The translations under genes were made by a program, and so were the position numbers. Positions 1 to 6,770 of a DNA stretch of 64,000 nt are shown here, one piece after another. The DNA is from Aminivibrio sp. (GTDB taxonomy: Bacteria > Synergistota > Synergistia > Synergistales > Aminobacteriaceae). The notes below the pieces were generated by a model, which ran no database searches, was not told where the DNA came from, and saw nothing but the letters and a program-made list of their open reading frames with translations. The stretch lies in contig NZ_JAESIH010000047.1 of the NCBI RefSeq assembly GCF_016756745.1, forward strand, positions 1 through 64,000, written 5' to 3'. Every line of letters starts with the position of its first letter. Within the stretch, counting starts at the first letter, position 1.

Positions 1-127
1 GCTCACGCGCCGTGCCCTTCCCCTTCTCCTTCTGCTTCGCTATCGCCTTCGGGCCCCCTCCTCCCTGCGCTTCCTCGTGCTTCTTCAACAACTCCTCACA
101 CAATTCATCTATTGTTCGGTGTGACAT
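1..127 (-). CDS. mmdA: Methylmalonyl-CoA decarboxylase alpha subunit / acyl-CoA carboxylase carboxyltransferase, N-terminus (partial)
   Basis: Only the first 42 codons are present; the gene runs off the left edge. The translation starts MSHRTIDELCEELLKKHEE and ends in the segment KEKGKGTARE. This matches the start of biotin-dependent carboxyltransferase beta subunits, where a basic helix ending in TARER precedes the crotonase-like fold. In anaerobes this subunit transfers CO2 from (S)-methylmalonyl-CoA to biotin in the Na+-pumping decarboxylase; propionyl-CoA carboxylase beta is the main alternative. The start ATG at 127 has GGTAGGTG upstream. It lies 8 nt after the epimerase stop, so the two are co-transcribed. 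The family assignment from the N-terminus is firm; the exact substrate is inferred from the neighbouring epimerase. Confidence 0.75.
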   Translation of the reverse strand, partial: MSHRTIDELCEELLKKHEEAQGGGGPKAIAKQKEKGKGTARE

Positions 128-135
128 GACGGCAC

Positions 136-537
136 CTACCTTTCACTGATTTCCAAAAGAATGCCGCCGGTAGACTTGGGGTGCACAAAAGCGATCTTCG
201 CGCCTCCGGCCCCGTACCGGGGCGTTTCGTCAATGAGCCGTATGCCCTTTCCCTTCAGCTCCGCAAGGGCGGTTTCAATGTTTTCCACCCTGATGGCAAG
301 GTGGTGGATTCCCTCTCCTTTTTTCTCGATGAACTTTGCCACGGGGCTTTCGTCAGAGGTGGCCTCGAGGAGTTCCACTTCCGTATCGCCTATGGGAAGA
401 AAGGCCGTCTTGACTTTCTGCTCCTCAACTTCTTCAACACCGGTGCACTGGACGCCGAGAGCAGACTGCCAGAATGCGAGAGCTTCGTCGATGGATTTGA
501 CGGCAATTCCAATATGATCCACCATAATAGGTTTCAT
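136..537 (-). CDS. mce: Methylmalonyl-CoA epimerase
   Basis: This 133-residue protein of the vicinal-oxygen-chelate (glyoxalase I) superfamily interconverts (R)- and (S)-methylmalonyl-CoA in the cytoplasm. Two beta-alpha-beta modules are visible. Likely metal ligands are His8 in VDHIGIAV, the His pair in GIHHLAIRV (about residues 77-78) and the Glu in GILLEIS near the C-terminus. The length is typical of the family. It sits directly upstream of mmdA with an 8-nt gap, which fits the succinate-propionate / methylmalonyl-CoA route. The ATG at 537 is preceded by AAGGGG. A second in-frame ATG lies four codons downstream, but it lacks a better ribosome site. Confidence 0.92.
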   Translation of the reverse strand: MKPIMVDHIGIAVKSIDEALAFWQSALGVQCTGVEEVEEQKVKTAFLPIGDTEVELLEATSDESPVAKFIEKKGEGIHHLAIRVENIETALAELKGKGIRLIDETPRYGAGGAKIAFVHPKSTGGILLEISER

Positions 538-634
538 TCGTTTTTCCCCTTTCGATAATTTTCATTTGATGAAACAAAAACAGACGGGCAATATCTTATC
601 AGAAAAGCGAACGGAGGAACTTTGAAAAAGTATA

Positions 635-647
635 GTATACTGTATAC
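635..647. promoter_or_regulatory. Perfect 13-bp palindrome upstream of mce (possible operator)
   Basis: GTATAC-T-GTATAC is a perfect odd palindrome, about 100 bp upstream of the mce start. Overlapping TATACT hexamers could form a minus-strand -10, but I see no matching -35. It resembles dimeric repressor or activator half-sites such as those of GntR or TetR proteins. No regulator gene adjoins it, so the role is inference only. Confidence 0.3.
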
Positions 648-683
648 ACTACCTATGGTCTCTTCATTCCCTGCGCCTGAGGT

Positions 684-740
684 CCTAAATCCGCAGGTTT
701 TTCAGGCAGAGGGAATGTCGCCGGTGCCTGCGGATTTAGG
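684..740 (+). mobile_element. Palindromic MITE-like element, copy A (57 bp)
   Basis: The terminal inverted repeat is CCTAAATCCGCAGG at the left and CCTGCGGATTTAGG at the right, 14 bp and perfect. The inner sequence TTTTTCAGGCAGAGGGA is the left-end module shared with copies C, D, E, G and H. The direct repeat GAGGT flanks both ends (679-683 and 741-745), a perfect 5-bp target-site duplication. It lies between the divergent genes mce and the 813 gene. A weak extended -10 (TGATATAGT, 775-783) follows on the plus strand. Confidence 0.85.
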
Positions 741-812
741 GAGGTTTCGCCATCTTTATCAGCCTGTGGAAAAATGATATAGTTATCCGGAACGGGGAGG
801 GAGGATGACGCA

Positions 813-1196
813 GTGAACCTGATAACATGCAAGCTGTGCGGACGGCTTTTCAGTGCCACCCGCGGAAAGATATGCGTAACGTGTCTCGATGAAATCGACG
901 ACCTTTACCCGAAGGTCCGGGAGTTCCTCAGGGATCATTCAAAAGAGAACTTCAACGTGGAACAGATTGCCGACGGCATGGACCTGGACATCCGGTACGT
1001 CCAGGCCCTTGTTGAACTGGGGTACCTGGACAGAGGGCTCGGGACGGATCCTGAGGAGGAAGAGGAAAAGAGACGGAAGGAAGCTCTGGCACGGCAACTC
1101 CAGGCATCGCTGGAAAATTCGGCCTCCGCGAAAGCATCTGAAAATGCGGGGAAGACGTACGGACAGCAGCGCTACGGCTTTGGAAAGAAAAAATGA
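813..1196 (+). CDS. YvyF-like flagellar-region zinc-ribbon protein
   Basis: This 127-residue protein starts at GTG, because the upstream in-frame ATG at 804 hits a stop after three codons; the GGGGAGGGAGG ribosome site (about 794-804) fits. Two Cys pairs, CKLC (7-10) and CVTC (21-24), form a small zinc ribbon. A helical segment follows (about 30-70) with a winged-helix-like character. The C-terminus is highly charged with EEEEEKRRKE and ends in lysines. The pattern matches the YvyF/TIGR03826 family found in flagellar gene regions of Firmicutes, whose molecular role is not established. A strong terminator follows it, so it appears monocistronic. Family assignment is from memory of the motif layout and is moderately secure. 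Confidence 0.55.
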   Translation: MNLITCKLCGRLFSATRGKICVTCLDEIDDLYPKVREFLRDHSKENFNVEQIADGMDLDIRYVQALVELGYLDRGLGTDPEEEEEKRRKEALARQLQASLENSASAKASENAGKTYGQQRYGFGKKK

Positions 1197-1200
1197 AACC

Positions 1201-1235
1201 AAGGGAGAAGATGCCCTCGCTCTTCTCCCTTTTTC
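1201..1235 (+). terminator. Intrinsic terminator after the YvyF-like gene
   Basis: AAGGGAGAAG (1201-1210) pairs perfectly with CTTCTCCCTT (1222-1231), followed by a T run. It begins four bases after the stop codon. The convergent usp gene ends just beyond it at 1242. Confidence 0.85.
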
Positions 1236-1241
1236 TTCTGT

Positions 1242-1700
1242 TCAGAGTATCTGCAGGCCCGGCCTGTAGATGAGCACGGAGCAGTGGGCGTATCTCGCCA
1301 CGTTCGAGGCCGTGCTTCCCACGACGAGACGCTCTATGGTGCTTTGGCCCCTGTAGCCGATGACGATGAGATTGAAGTCGTTCTCCTTGGCGTAGTTCAT
1401 GATGACGTCCGAGGGGTTCCCTTCCTTGACCACCATCTTGTATTCCACATTTTCCAGTTCCGGAAGATCTTTTTTCGTCTTTTTGAAGTAGTAGTCAAGC
1501 TTCTTCCGTGCGATTTCCGCCACTTCCGCGTCAATCTCGGGAGGCAGCCAGGGTTCGTACCCCCGCCAGAGGGTGGGGTGAGGCAGGACGTGGATAAACG
1601 CCGCCTCGGCCTTGAGACGGAGTGCCAAGGAGCATCCGTAGGCAAATACCTCCTCGGACATCTTGCTCATATCGACCGCCACGAGTACTTTTCCGGACAT
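1242..1700 (-). CDS. Universal stress protein, UspA family (ATP-binding type)
   Basis: This 152-residue cytoplasmic protein has a single Usp domain. The N-terminal strand KVLVAVDMS carries the Asp that contacts adenine. The C-terminal segment GYRGQSTIERLVVGSTA fits the G-2x-G-9x-G(S/T) nucleotide-binding signature, which places it in the ATP-binding subgroup. Such proteins act as stress and energy-state switches; the partner here is unknown. It is transcribed alone, divergently from the prepilin peptidase, and ends against the terminator of the 813 gene. Confidence 0.9.
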   Translation of the reverse strand: MSGKVLVAVDMSKMSEEVFAYGCSLALRLKAEAAFIHVLPHPTLWRGYEPWLPPEIDAEVAEIARKKLDYYFKKTKKDLPELENVEYKMVVKEGNPSDVIMNYAKENDFNLIVIGYRGQSTIERLVVGSTASNVARYAHCSVLIYRPGLQIL

Positions 1701-1862
1701 GGGTCTCCCTCCTCGCTTTGTCTTTTCATTATCCGAAACGAAATTCCCCTTCCATTGAATTATACGATATTTCTAGGCAGGTGTTCAATTTTTTCCTGAG
1801 AAACCTGTCGAAGTATGCTATAAATATCTCCATATCCGTTTGTTCCCTGGGGGGGAAATAGC

Positions 1863-2636
1863 GTGAATTCCTGGCCGGTCGTTCTGTTCTTCACTCTTCT
1901 GGGAGCTTCCCTGGGCTCTTTTCTGAACGTGGTCGCCGGGCGCAGTGTCGCGGGCACGCCGTGGTGGGGCGGCAGCAGGTCGCAATGTCCCCGGTGCGGT
2001 GCCGTCCTGGGCTGGAGGGATCTCGTTCCCGTCCTGTCCTGGATGGTTCTCAGGGGCCGCTGCCGCTACTGCGGCGGCAGAATCGCCTTCCGGTACGTGG
2101 CGGCGGAAATCTGCGGGGCCGCAATGGGAGGGGTGCTTGCCTGGCGCTGGGGTCTTTCCGTTGCCCTGTTTTTTTCAATGGTGACGGCCTTCGGTCTCTT
2201 TCTCAACGCCCTTACCGACCTCGAGGAAGGCTATATTTTCGATATTTTCCCCCTCGCCATGGGGATATGCGGCATCGTCCTCAGACTGCTGCCCGAAGGA
2301 GGCTCCCTTCTCGACGGGCTTTACGGCGCTGCCGCAGGCTTTGCAATTATCGCCGTCATCATTCTTCTATCAGGGGGAGGCATGGGCTGGGGAGATGCCA
2401 CTCTGACGGCGGGCGCAGGGATGATCCTGGGGTGGAAATTGACCCTGCTGACGCTCTACCTCGGTTTCATGGCGGGGGGCGTGTTCTCCGTCGCCCTGCT
2501 TGCCGCAGGAAAACTGCGCAGAAAAGACGCCGTTCCGTTGGTTCCCTTCCTGGCCGTAGGAGGGGTTCTTACCCTTCTGTTCGGCCCGTGGATTCTTTCC
2601 CTCCTAAATGTCGATCCAGGGCAGCCATGGAGATGA
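1863..2636 (+). CDS. pilD: Prepilin peptidase / N-methyltransferase, type IV leader peptidase (A24)
   Basis: This integral membrane aspartyl protease of 257 residues cleaves and N-methylates type IV prepilins and pseudopilins. An N-terminal segment GSFLNVV precedes a cytoplasmic zinc site of two Cys pairs, CPRC (about 40-43) and CRYC (about 62-65), typical of bifunctional PilD/PulO. The catalytic aspartates lie in LTDLEEGYIFD (about 118-128) and GMGWGDATL (about 174-182). About seven hydrophobic segments follow. It starts at GTG in front of the block GGGGGGAAATAGC. No pilin genes lie nearby. Its 3' end overlaps the convergent hydrolase by 68 bp. Confidence 0.9.
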   Translation: MNSWPVVLFFTLLGASLGSFLNVVAGRSVAGTPWWGGSRSQCPRCGAVLGWRDLVPVLSWMVLRGRCRYCGGRIAFRYVAAEICGAAMGGVLAWRWGLSVALFFSMVTAFGLFLNALTDLEEGYIFDIFPLAMGICGIVLRLLPEGGSLLDGLYGAAAGFAIIAVIILLSGGGMGWGDATLTAGAGMILGWKLTLLTLYLGFMAGGVFSVALLAAGKLRRKDAVPLVPFLAVGGVLTLLFGPWILSLLNVDPGQPWR

Positions 2637-3420
2637 GAAGCATCTGCTCAAGGGGTTCCCGGGAGGGGACCCCTTCTTTTTTACGAAAAGAATGATCCGC
2701 TCCCTCTATGATGCAGAATTTCTTTCTCGTTTCAGGGAGGGGGAGCCTGTCGAAAATCCTCCGGGAGGACTCTTCGCTGAAGCTTTCGTCGCGGCTTCCG
2801 TAAAAAAAGAGGGCAAAGGCGGGAGAGGCGTCCGAAGCGGCCCGGAGAAGTTCGGTCTTGTCGCCGATGTTGTCGAGGATAGGCAGGGAGAGCACGGCGG
2901 ATGCTTCGGGCCGTAGTTCGTCGCCGCTGCCGGAGACAATGAGCCCGGCGGCATTTCTTTCCCGGGGAGGAGTCAGCCCTGCGGAGGCAATATAGCCGGC
3001 CGTTTTCTTCCCCGCCATGAGAACAGCGATAAGCCCTCCGAGGGAAAACCCCCAGAGAACGGGGGATGAGACCGAAAATGTACGGCAGAAGCATTCAAAG
3101 GCCGAGCACGCGTCGAAGACTTCCATGGAAAGGGTCTTTCCGCGGAAAGCTGTTTTCGCCCAGGAAGTTCTGTCGTCGCCGAAGGTTTCCCTGTCCCTTC
3201 TCAGCCGGGAGCTTTCTGCGATGCAGGCGGAAACTCCATGAGCAGCGAGTTCTCCGGCCAGGAAGCCGTACTTGTTTCCCTCCATGGGGGAAGCCCAGCC
3301 GTGAACGCCGTGCAGAAGCAGAACCGCTGGTGTGTCCGGGTCACTTCCCCCACGGAAGAAATGCAGGAGAACCTCCCGGTCGCCGAAACTCCCCGGGGCT
3401 TTTACCGTGACATACTCCAT
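2569..3420 (-). CDS. Alpha/beta hydrolase (dienelactone-hydrolase-like), unknown substrate
   Basis: This 283-residue protein has an alpha/beta-hydrolase core. LLLHGVHG (about residues 35-42) gives the oxyanion hole, GFSLGG carries the nucleophilic Ser, YGSRDES the acid and GADHSF the His. The ATG at 3420 is chosen because GGAGG lies 8 nt upstream; the longer reading frame to 3480 would start inside the promoter. A recognisable promoter precedes it. It may hydrolyse an ester or lactone, but nothing in the context fixes the substrate. Its last 68 bp overlap the end of the convergent prepilin peptidase gene, so one of the two C-termini is probably unusual. Confidence 0.75.
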   Translation of the reverse strand: MEYVTVKAPGSFGDREVLLHFFRGGSDPDTPAVLLLHGVHGWASPMEGNKYGFLAGELAAHGVSACIAESSRLRRDRETFGDDRTSWAKTAFRGKTLSMEVFDACSAFECFCRTFSVSSPVLWGFSLGGLIAVLMAGKKTAGYIASAGLTPPRERNAAGLIVSGSGDELRPEASAVLSLPILDNIGDKTELLRAASDASPAFALFFYGSRDESFSEESSRRIFDRLPLPETRKKFCIIEGADHSFRKKEGVPSREPLEQMLLISMAALDRHLGGKESTGRTEG

Positions 3421-3451
3421 CCTTTCGGCCTCCTTCATCGTGGTTGGACAA

Positions 3452-3480
3452 ATTATCCCCGTTTCCCTCCCTGTTTTCAA
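3452..3480 (-). promoter_or_regulatory. Sigma-70-type promoter for the hydrolase gene
   Basis: On the minus strand TTGAAA (3475-3480) and GATAAT (3452-3457) are separated by exactly 17 nt. The transcript would start near 3445, just upstream of the ATG at 3420. The -35 box lies 11 nt from repeat copy B. Confidence 0.6.
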
Positions 3481-3491
3481 CTTTTCCAGTG

Positions 3492-3522
3492 CCCCTAAAT
3501 CCGCTGCCTGCGGATTTAGGGG
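3492..3522. repeat. Minimal palindromic element, copy B (31 bp)
   Basis: CCCCTAAATCCGC (3492-3504) and GCGGATTTAGGGG (3510-3522) form a perfect 13-bp inverted repeat around a TGCCT loop. The two terminal repeats of the larger family copies are here almost back to back. It lies between two divergent promoters, 11 and 12 nt from their -35 boxes. I see no target-site duplication. Confidence 0.8.
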
Positions 3523-3534
3523 AAAACCGGGAAA

Positions 3535-3563
3535 TTGACAAATAGCCCCGGAAAGAGTATCGT
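3535..3563 (+). promoter_or_regulatory. Promoter of the thiamine-precursor transport operon
   Basis: A consensus -35 TTGACA (3535-3540) is followed after 17 nt by TATCGT (3558-3563). Transcription would begin near 3570, directly at the 5' end of the TPP riboswitch. Confidence 0.7.
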
Positions 3564-3573
3564 ACCCATGACA

Positions 3574-3666
3574 GCAACTGGGGGAGTCGGCGTGAACCGG
3601 CTGAGAGGGAGCTTTTGGGCTCCGACCCCTGGAACCTGATCCGGGTCATGCCGGCGAAGGGAAGTG
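3574..3666 (+). ncRNA. TPP (THI-box) riboswitch
   Basis: The conserved aptamer blocks are present in order: GGGGGAGTCGG, then CTGAGAGGGA (3601-3610), then GACCCCTGGAACCTGATC, then GTCATGCCGGCGAAGGGA. These form the P1-P5 helices that bind thiamine pyrophosphate. A strong terminator follows 36 nt later, immediately before the first gene, so bound TPP should stop transcription of the transport operon. Confidence 0.97.
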
Positions 3667-3701
3667 TGTGTTTTGCTGAAGCAAATGCATGAAGACTTCC
3701 G

Positions 3702-3730
3702 CTCCCGGCATTTCCAGCCGGGAGTTTTTT
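3702..3730 (+). terminator. Riboswitch-controlled terminator overlapping the thiZ ribosome site
   Basis: CTCCCGGC (3702-3709) and GCCGGGAG (3717-3724) form a perfect 8-bp stem, followed by six T residues (3725-3730) that abut the ATG at 3731. The 3' arm contains GGGAG, the only ribosome-binding site for thiZ. The same hairpin could therefore act on both transcription and translation. Confidence 0.9.
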
Positions 3731-4465
3731 ATGCTTGAAATCAGATCCTTCTCCAAGAGTTTTGAAAGTCGTCCTGTTTTTTCCGATTTCTCCCTTTCCG
3801 CCGAACGGGGAAGTTTTACCGTGCTCCTTGGACCGTCGGGATGCGGCAAGAGCACCCTGTTCAACATGCTCATGGGAGTTCTTCCACGGGACGGCGGCCG
3901 CATCTCCCTCGACGGCCGGGAAATACCGGACCTGAGAGGCGCGGCGGGCTACATGGCCCAGAAAGACCTTCTGCTCCCCTGGAAGACCATGACGGAAAAC
4001 GCCCTTCTGCCCGTGATGGTAAGAAGAACGCCCACGGAAGAAGATTTCCGCAGGGTGGCGGATCTCTTTTCCCTGCTGGGGCTCTCAGGCCGGGAAGACT
4101 ATTTCCCCGGGCAGGTATCCGGAGGGATGGCCCAGCGGTGTGCCCTGGCACGGACGATCCTGTTCGACGCACCGGTCGCCCTCCTGGACGAACCCCTTTC
4201 CGCCCTCGACGCCATAACCAGGCGGACCCTTCGTGGACTGCTTCTCCTTTTGCAGTCCCGCTTCGGGAAAACCATCCTCATGGTGACCCACGACGTGGAA
4301 GAGGCCCTTCTGTTGGCCGACAGCATCCTGCTGCTCTCCCCTCCTCCGATGAAAATCCTGGAGATTTTCCGGCCGGAAGGAACAAAGGACTCGAGAGAAG
4401 ATTCGCCGTCCTTCCCGGGGATAAAGCGACGGCTTCTGAATCTCCTCCAGGAGGGTTCCCGATGA
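3731..4465 (+). CDS. thiZ: Thiamine-precursor (HMP) ABC transporter, ATP-binding protein
   Basis: This 244-residue ABC ATPase energises uptake of hydroxymethylpyrimidine or a related thiamine precursor. Walker A is GPSGCGKSTLF (about residues 35-45), the signature is SGGMAQRCALAR and Walker B is PVALLDEP. A switch His follows in MVTHDVEEA. The start at 3731 is preferred to an in-frame ATG at 3689 because the latter lies upstream of the riboswitch terminator. The stop overlaps the permease start as ATGA. The precise pyrimidine substrate is inferred from the riboswitch and the NMT1/THI5-like binding protein. Confidence 0.88.
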   Translation: MLEIRSFSKSFESRPVFSDFSLSAERGSFTVLLGPSGCGKSTLFNMLMGVLPRDGGRISLDGREIPDLRGAAGYMAQKDLLLPWKTMTENALLPVMVRRTPTEEDFRRVADLFSLLGLSGREDYFPGQVSGGMAQRCALARTILFDAPVALLDEPLSALDAITRRTLRGLLLLLQSRFGKTILMVTHDVEEALLLADSILLLSPPPMKILEIFRPEGTKDSREDSPSFPGIKRRLLNLLQEGSR

Positions 4466-5208
4466 GAAAGGCGGCCCTTCCCCTGCTGTTTCTCGTCGCG
4501 TTTCTGGCTTTCTGGGAGGTCTTCTGCAGGATGTTCAACCTTCCGCCCTTTCTTCTTCCCGCTCCTTCAAGGGTGGCGCTCGTTCTCGCGACGGAGGCCC
4601 CTCTCCTCCTAAGGCACGGGCTGACCACGACCCTGGAAATACTTCTCGGGATCCTTCTCTCCCTTGCGGTGGGCATCCCCCTGTCCATTGCCATGTTTTT
4701 CTCTCCCGCTCTCGAAAAAGCCCTTTCTCCCCTGCTGATCGCATCCCAGGCGATTCCGGTCTTCGCAGCCGCTCCCCTTCTGGTGGTCTGGTTCGGTTAC
4801 GGCATGGGGAGCAAGGTGGCCATGGCGGCGGTGATTATCTTTTTCCCGGTGACGGTGACCCTGCTGCAGGGGTTCAAGAGCTGCGATCCCGACCTGAAAA
4901 CCCTTTTTTCCGTCATGGGAGCCGGCTTCCTGACGACCCTGCGCCACCTTTACTGGCCCTGGGCCCTTCCCTATTTCTTCGCCGGCCTGAGGGTTGCCGT
5001 CTCGGTGGCGGCCATCGGCGCCGTCATCGGCGAATGGGTGGGAAGCCTGGACGGCCTCGGTTTCCTGATGATGCAGGCAAATGCCCGCCTCAGGGTTGAT
5101 CTCGTCTTTGCCTCTATCGTCGTCCTTTCGGCAGTCAGCCTCTCCCTGTGGGGAGCCGTCTGCTTCCTCGAAAATAAAACCGTCCGATGGGCGGAAAAGA
5201 AACGGTGA
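4462..5208 (+). CDS. thiX: Thiamine-precursor ABC transporter, permease
   Basis: This 248-residue inner-membrane permease of the SsuC/TauC-like type has about six transmembrane helices. The EAA-type loop is visible where MGAGFLTTLRHLYWPWALPYFFAGLR contacts the ATPase; the conserved Gly is followed by hydrophobic residues. It begins with a 4-nt ATGA overlap with the ATPase, so translation is coupled. It forms the pore for the precursor delivered by ThiY. Confidence 0.88.
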   Translation: MRKAALPLLFLVAFLAFWEVFCRMFNLPPFLLPAPSRVALVLATEAPLLLRHGLTTTLEILLGILLSLAVGIPLSIAMFFSPALEKALSPLLIASQAIPVFAAAPLLVVWFGYGMGSKVAMAAVIIFFPVTVTLLQGFKSCDPDLKTLFSVMGAGFLTTLRHLYWPWALPYFFAGLRVAVSVAAIGAVIGEWVGSLDGLGFLMMQANARLRVDLVFASIVVLSAVSLSLWGAVCFLENKTVRWAEKKR

Positions 5209-5251
5209 TGGATTCCTTGCCGTTATTATCTCTATAATTGGAGGGAATATC

Positions 5252-6187
5252 ATGAAACGAAACCGCGCCTGCCTGATGCTTCTTGTTCTGCTGTTCCTTG
5301 TCTCACCCGCCGGGGGAGAAGAAAAGCTTACCCTGATGCTCGACTGGTTCCCCAACGTGGACCATGTCCCCCTCTTCGTCGCAAGCCAGGGAGGCATCTT
5401 CTCGAAGCACGGTCTTTCGGTGGAACTGCGGAGCCCCTCCGACAGCGCCGACCCCCTGAAGCTCGCCGCCGCCGGGCATGTGGACATCGCTCTTTCGTAC
5501 CAACCCCAGGCGATCATCGCGGCTTCAGGGGGAATACCGCTGAAGGCCGTGGGGCGCCTCGTGGGAAGCCCCCTCTCGACCCTCCTCTTTCTTGACGGGA
5601 AGGGAATAGATTCTCCTGCCGACCTTGAGGGAAAGACCATCGGCTATACCGTTCCCGGCATGATGGACCACCTTCTCGGCGCCTTCGCAGCCATCAACGG
5701 GATCAAAAAGTACACGCCGGTAAACGTGGGATTCGTCATCCTTCAGTCCCTGGCGGCAGGCAAGGTAGACGCCGTCATGGGGCCTTTCAAGAATTACGAG
5801 CCCGTCGCCATGGAGATGGAAGGATATCCCGCATCCTTCTTCGAGCTCGAGAAATTCGGCATCCCCGCCTATGACGAACTGGTATTCGTGACCGGGACGA
5901 TGACCTGGGACAGGAAAGCGGAAACGATACGGCGGTTCCTCGACGCAGTGGAAGAAGCCATCGCTTTCACGGCGGCCCGTCCGGAGGAGGCCCTTGCTCT
6001 CTATTTCGAGGCCGTTCCGGAAGCCCCGAGGGAGATGGAAAGAAAAGCCTTTGAAAAAACGAGGGCCTGGTTCGGGCCTGATACCCGGCTCGACATCGTC
6101 CGCTGGAAAGCCTTCGCTGATTTCGCCCTTCAGTGGGGAATGATCGACAAGGAAGTGAACATCTATGAAATCGTTGCTGAAAGGTAA
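5252..6187 (+). CDS. thiY: Thiamine-precursor ABC transporter, substrate-binding protein (NMT1/THI5-like)
   Basis: This 311-residue exported protein has a signal peptide of about 23 residues (MKRNRAC, hydrophobic LMLLVLLFLV, SPAGG). The mature part begins LTLMLDWFPNVDHVPLFVA, the hallmark of NMT1/THI5-like pyrimidine-binding proteins. GGAGGG lies 6 nt before the ATG at 5252; upstream in-frame codons overlap the permease and are not used. It should bind HMP or formylaminopyrimidine in the periplasm for ThiXZ. There is no lipobox Cys at the cleavage site. Confidence 0.88.
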   Translation: MKRNRACLMLLVLLFLVSPAGGEEKLTLMLDWFPNVDHVPLFVASQGGIFSKHGLSVELRSPSDSADPLKLAAAGHVDIALSYQPQAIIAASGGIPLKAVGRLVGSPLSTLLFLDGKGIDSPADLEGKTIGYTVPGMMDHLLGAFAAINGIKKYTPVNVGFVILQSLAAGKVDAVMGPFKNYEPVAMEMEGYPASFFELEKFGIPAYDELVFVTGTMTWDRKAETIRRFLDAVEEAIAFTAARPEEALALYFEAVPEAPREMERKAFEKTRAWFGPDTRLDIVRWKAFADFALQWGMIDKEVNIYEIVAER

Positions 6188-6686
6188 CGGGAAAGCCCGA
6201 ATCAGAAAACTGACCTTCGCCGGGCTCCTTGTGGCAGCCGGGATTCTTCTGTCAGGCGTTTCCTTCCCCATGGGGCCCACGCGGTGTTACCCCTTCCAGC
6301 ACACCATGAACGTCCTCGCCGGGGCAGCCCTGGGACCATGGTGGGCCGCCGGCGCCGCCTTCGTCACCAGCCTCGTTCGGAACATGACGGGAACGGGCAC
6401 TCTCTTTGCCTTCCCCGGGAGCATCCCCGGCGCCCTGGCGGCCGGACTGGCTTTCAGATATTTCAGGACCTCCAGGGCAGCCTTGGCCGAGCCTCTCGGC
6501 ACGGGGTTTGCGGGGGCGGCGATTTCAGCCTGGATTCTCGGCCCTGCCTTCGGGAAGCCTGCGGGGCTGTCAGTGCTTATGGGGGCCTTTCTTGCGAGCA
6601 GCATCCCCGGCGCGATTCTGGGCATGGGGCTGGTCCACGTGCTGAGGAGGACATCCCTCTCCCCGTTTTTCGAGGGGGGAAAATAA
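6165..6686 (+). CDS. thiW: ThiW, ECF-type S component for the thiazole precursor
   Basis: This 173-residue membrane protein has about five hydrophobic helices. Conserved ThiW blocks are KLTFAGLLVAAG, FPMGPTRCYPFQHTMNVLAGA, LVRNMTGTGTLFAFPGS and GALAAGL. ThiW proteins are predicted S components that import hydroxyethylthiazole using a shared EcfAAT energising module; no such module is in this window. It overlaps the 3' end of thiY by 23 nt and is the last gene of the TPP-regulated operon. Together with ThiXYZ it lets the cell take up both halves of thiamine. Confidence 0.9.
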   Translation: MKSLLKGNGKARIRKLTFAGLLVAAGILLSGVSFPMGPTRCYPFQHTMNVLAGAALGPWWAAGAAFVTSLVRNMTGTGTLFAFPGSIPGALAAGLAFRYFRTSRAALAEPLGTGFAGAAISAWILGPAFGKPAGLSVLMGAFLASSIPGAILGMGLVHVLRRTSLSPFFEGGK

Positions 6687-6728
6687 CCCGGCGGGAATTG
6701 TGCCCTTCTCCGGGGGAACAAACTCCTT

Positions 6729-6734
6729 TATAAT
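6729..6734 (+). promoter_or_regulatory. Candidate -10 element for the 6771 gene
   Basis: TATAAT lies 36 bp upstream of the GTG at 6771. No convincing -35 is present at 16-18 nt. It would separate the unknown gene from the thi operon. Confidence 0.4.
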
Positions 6735-6770
6735 CTTTGTACTACGCACCATGAAGAGGAGATTTTCGAG

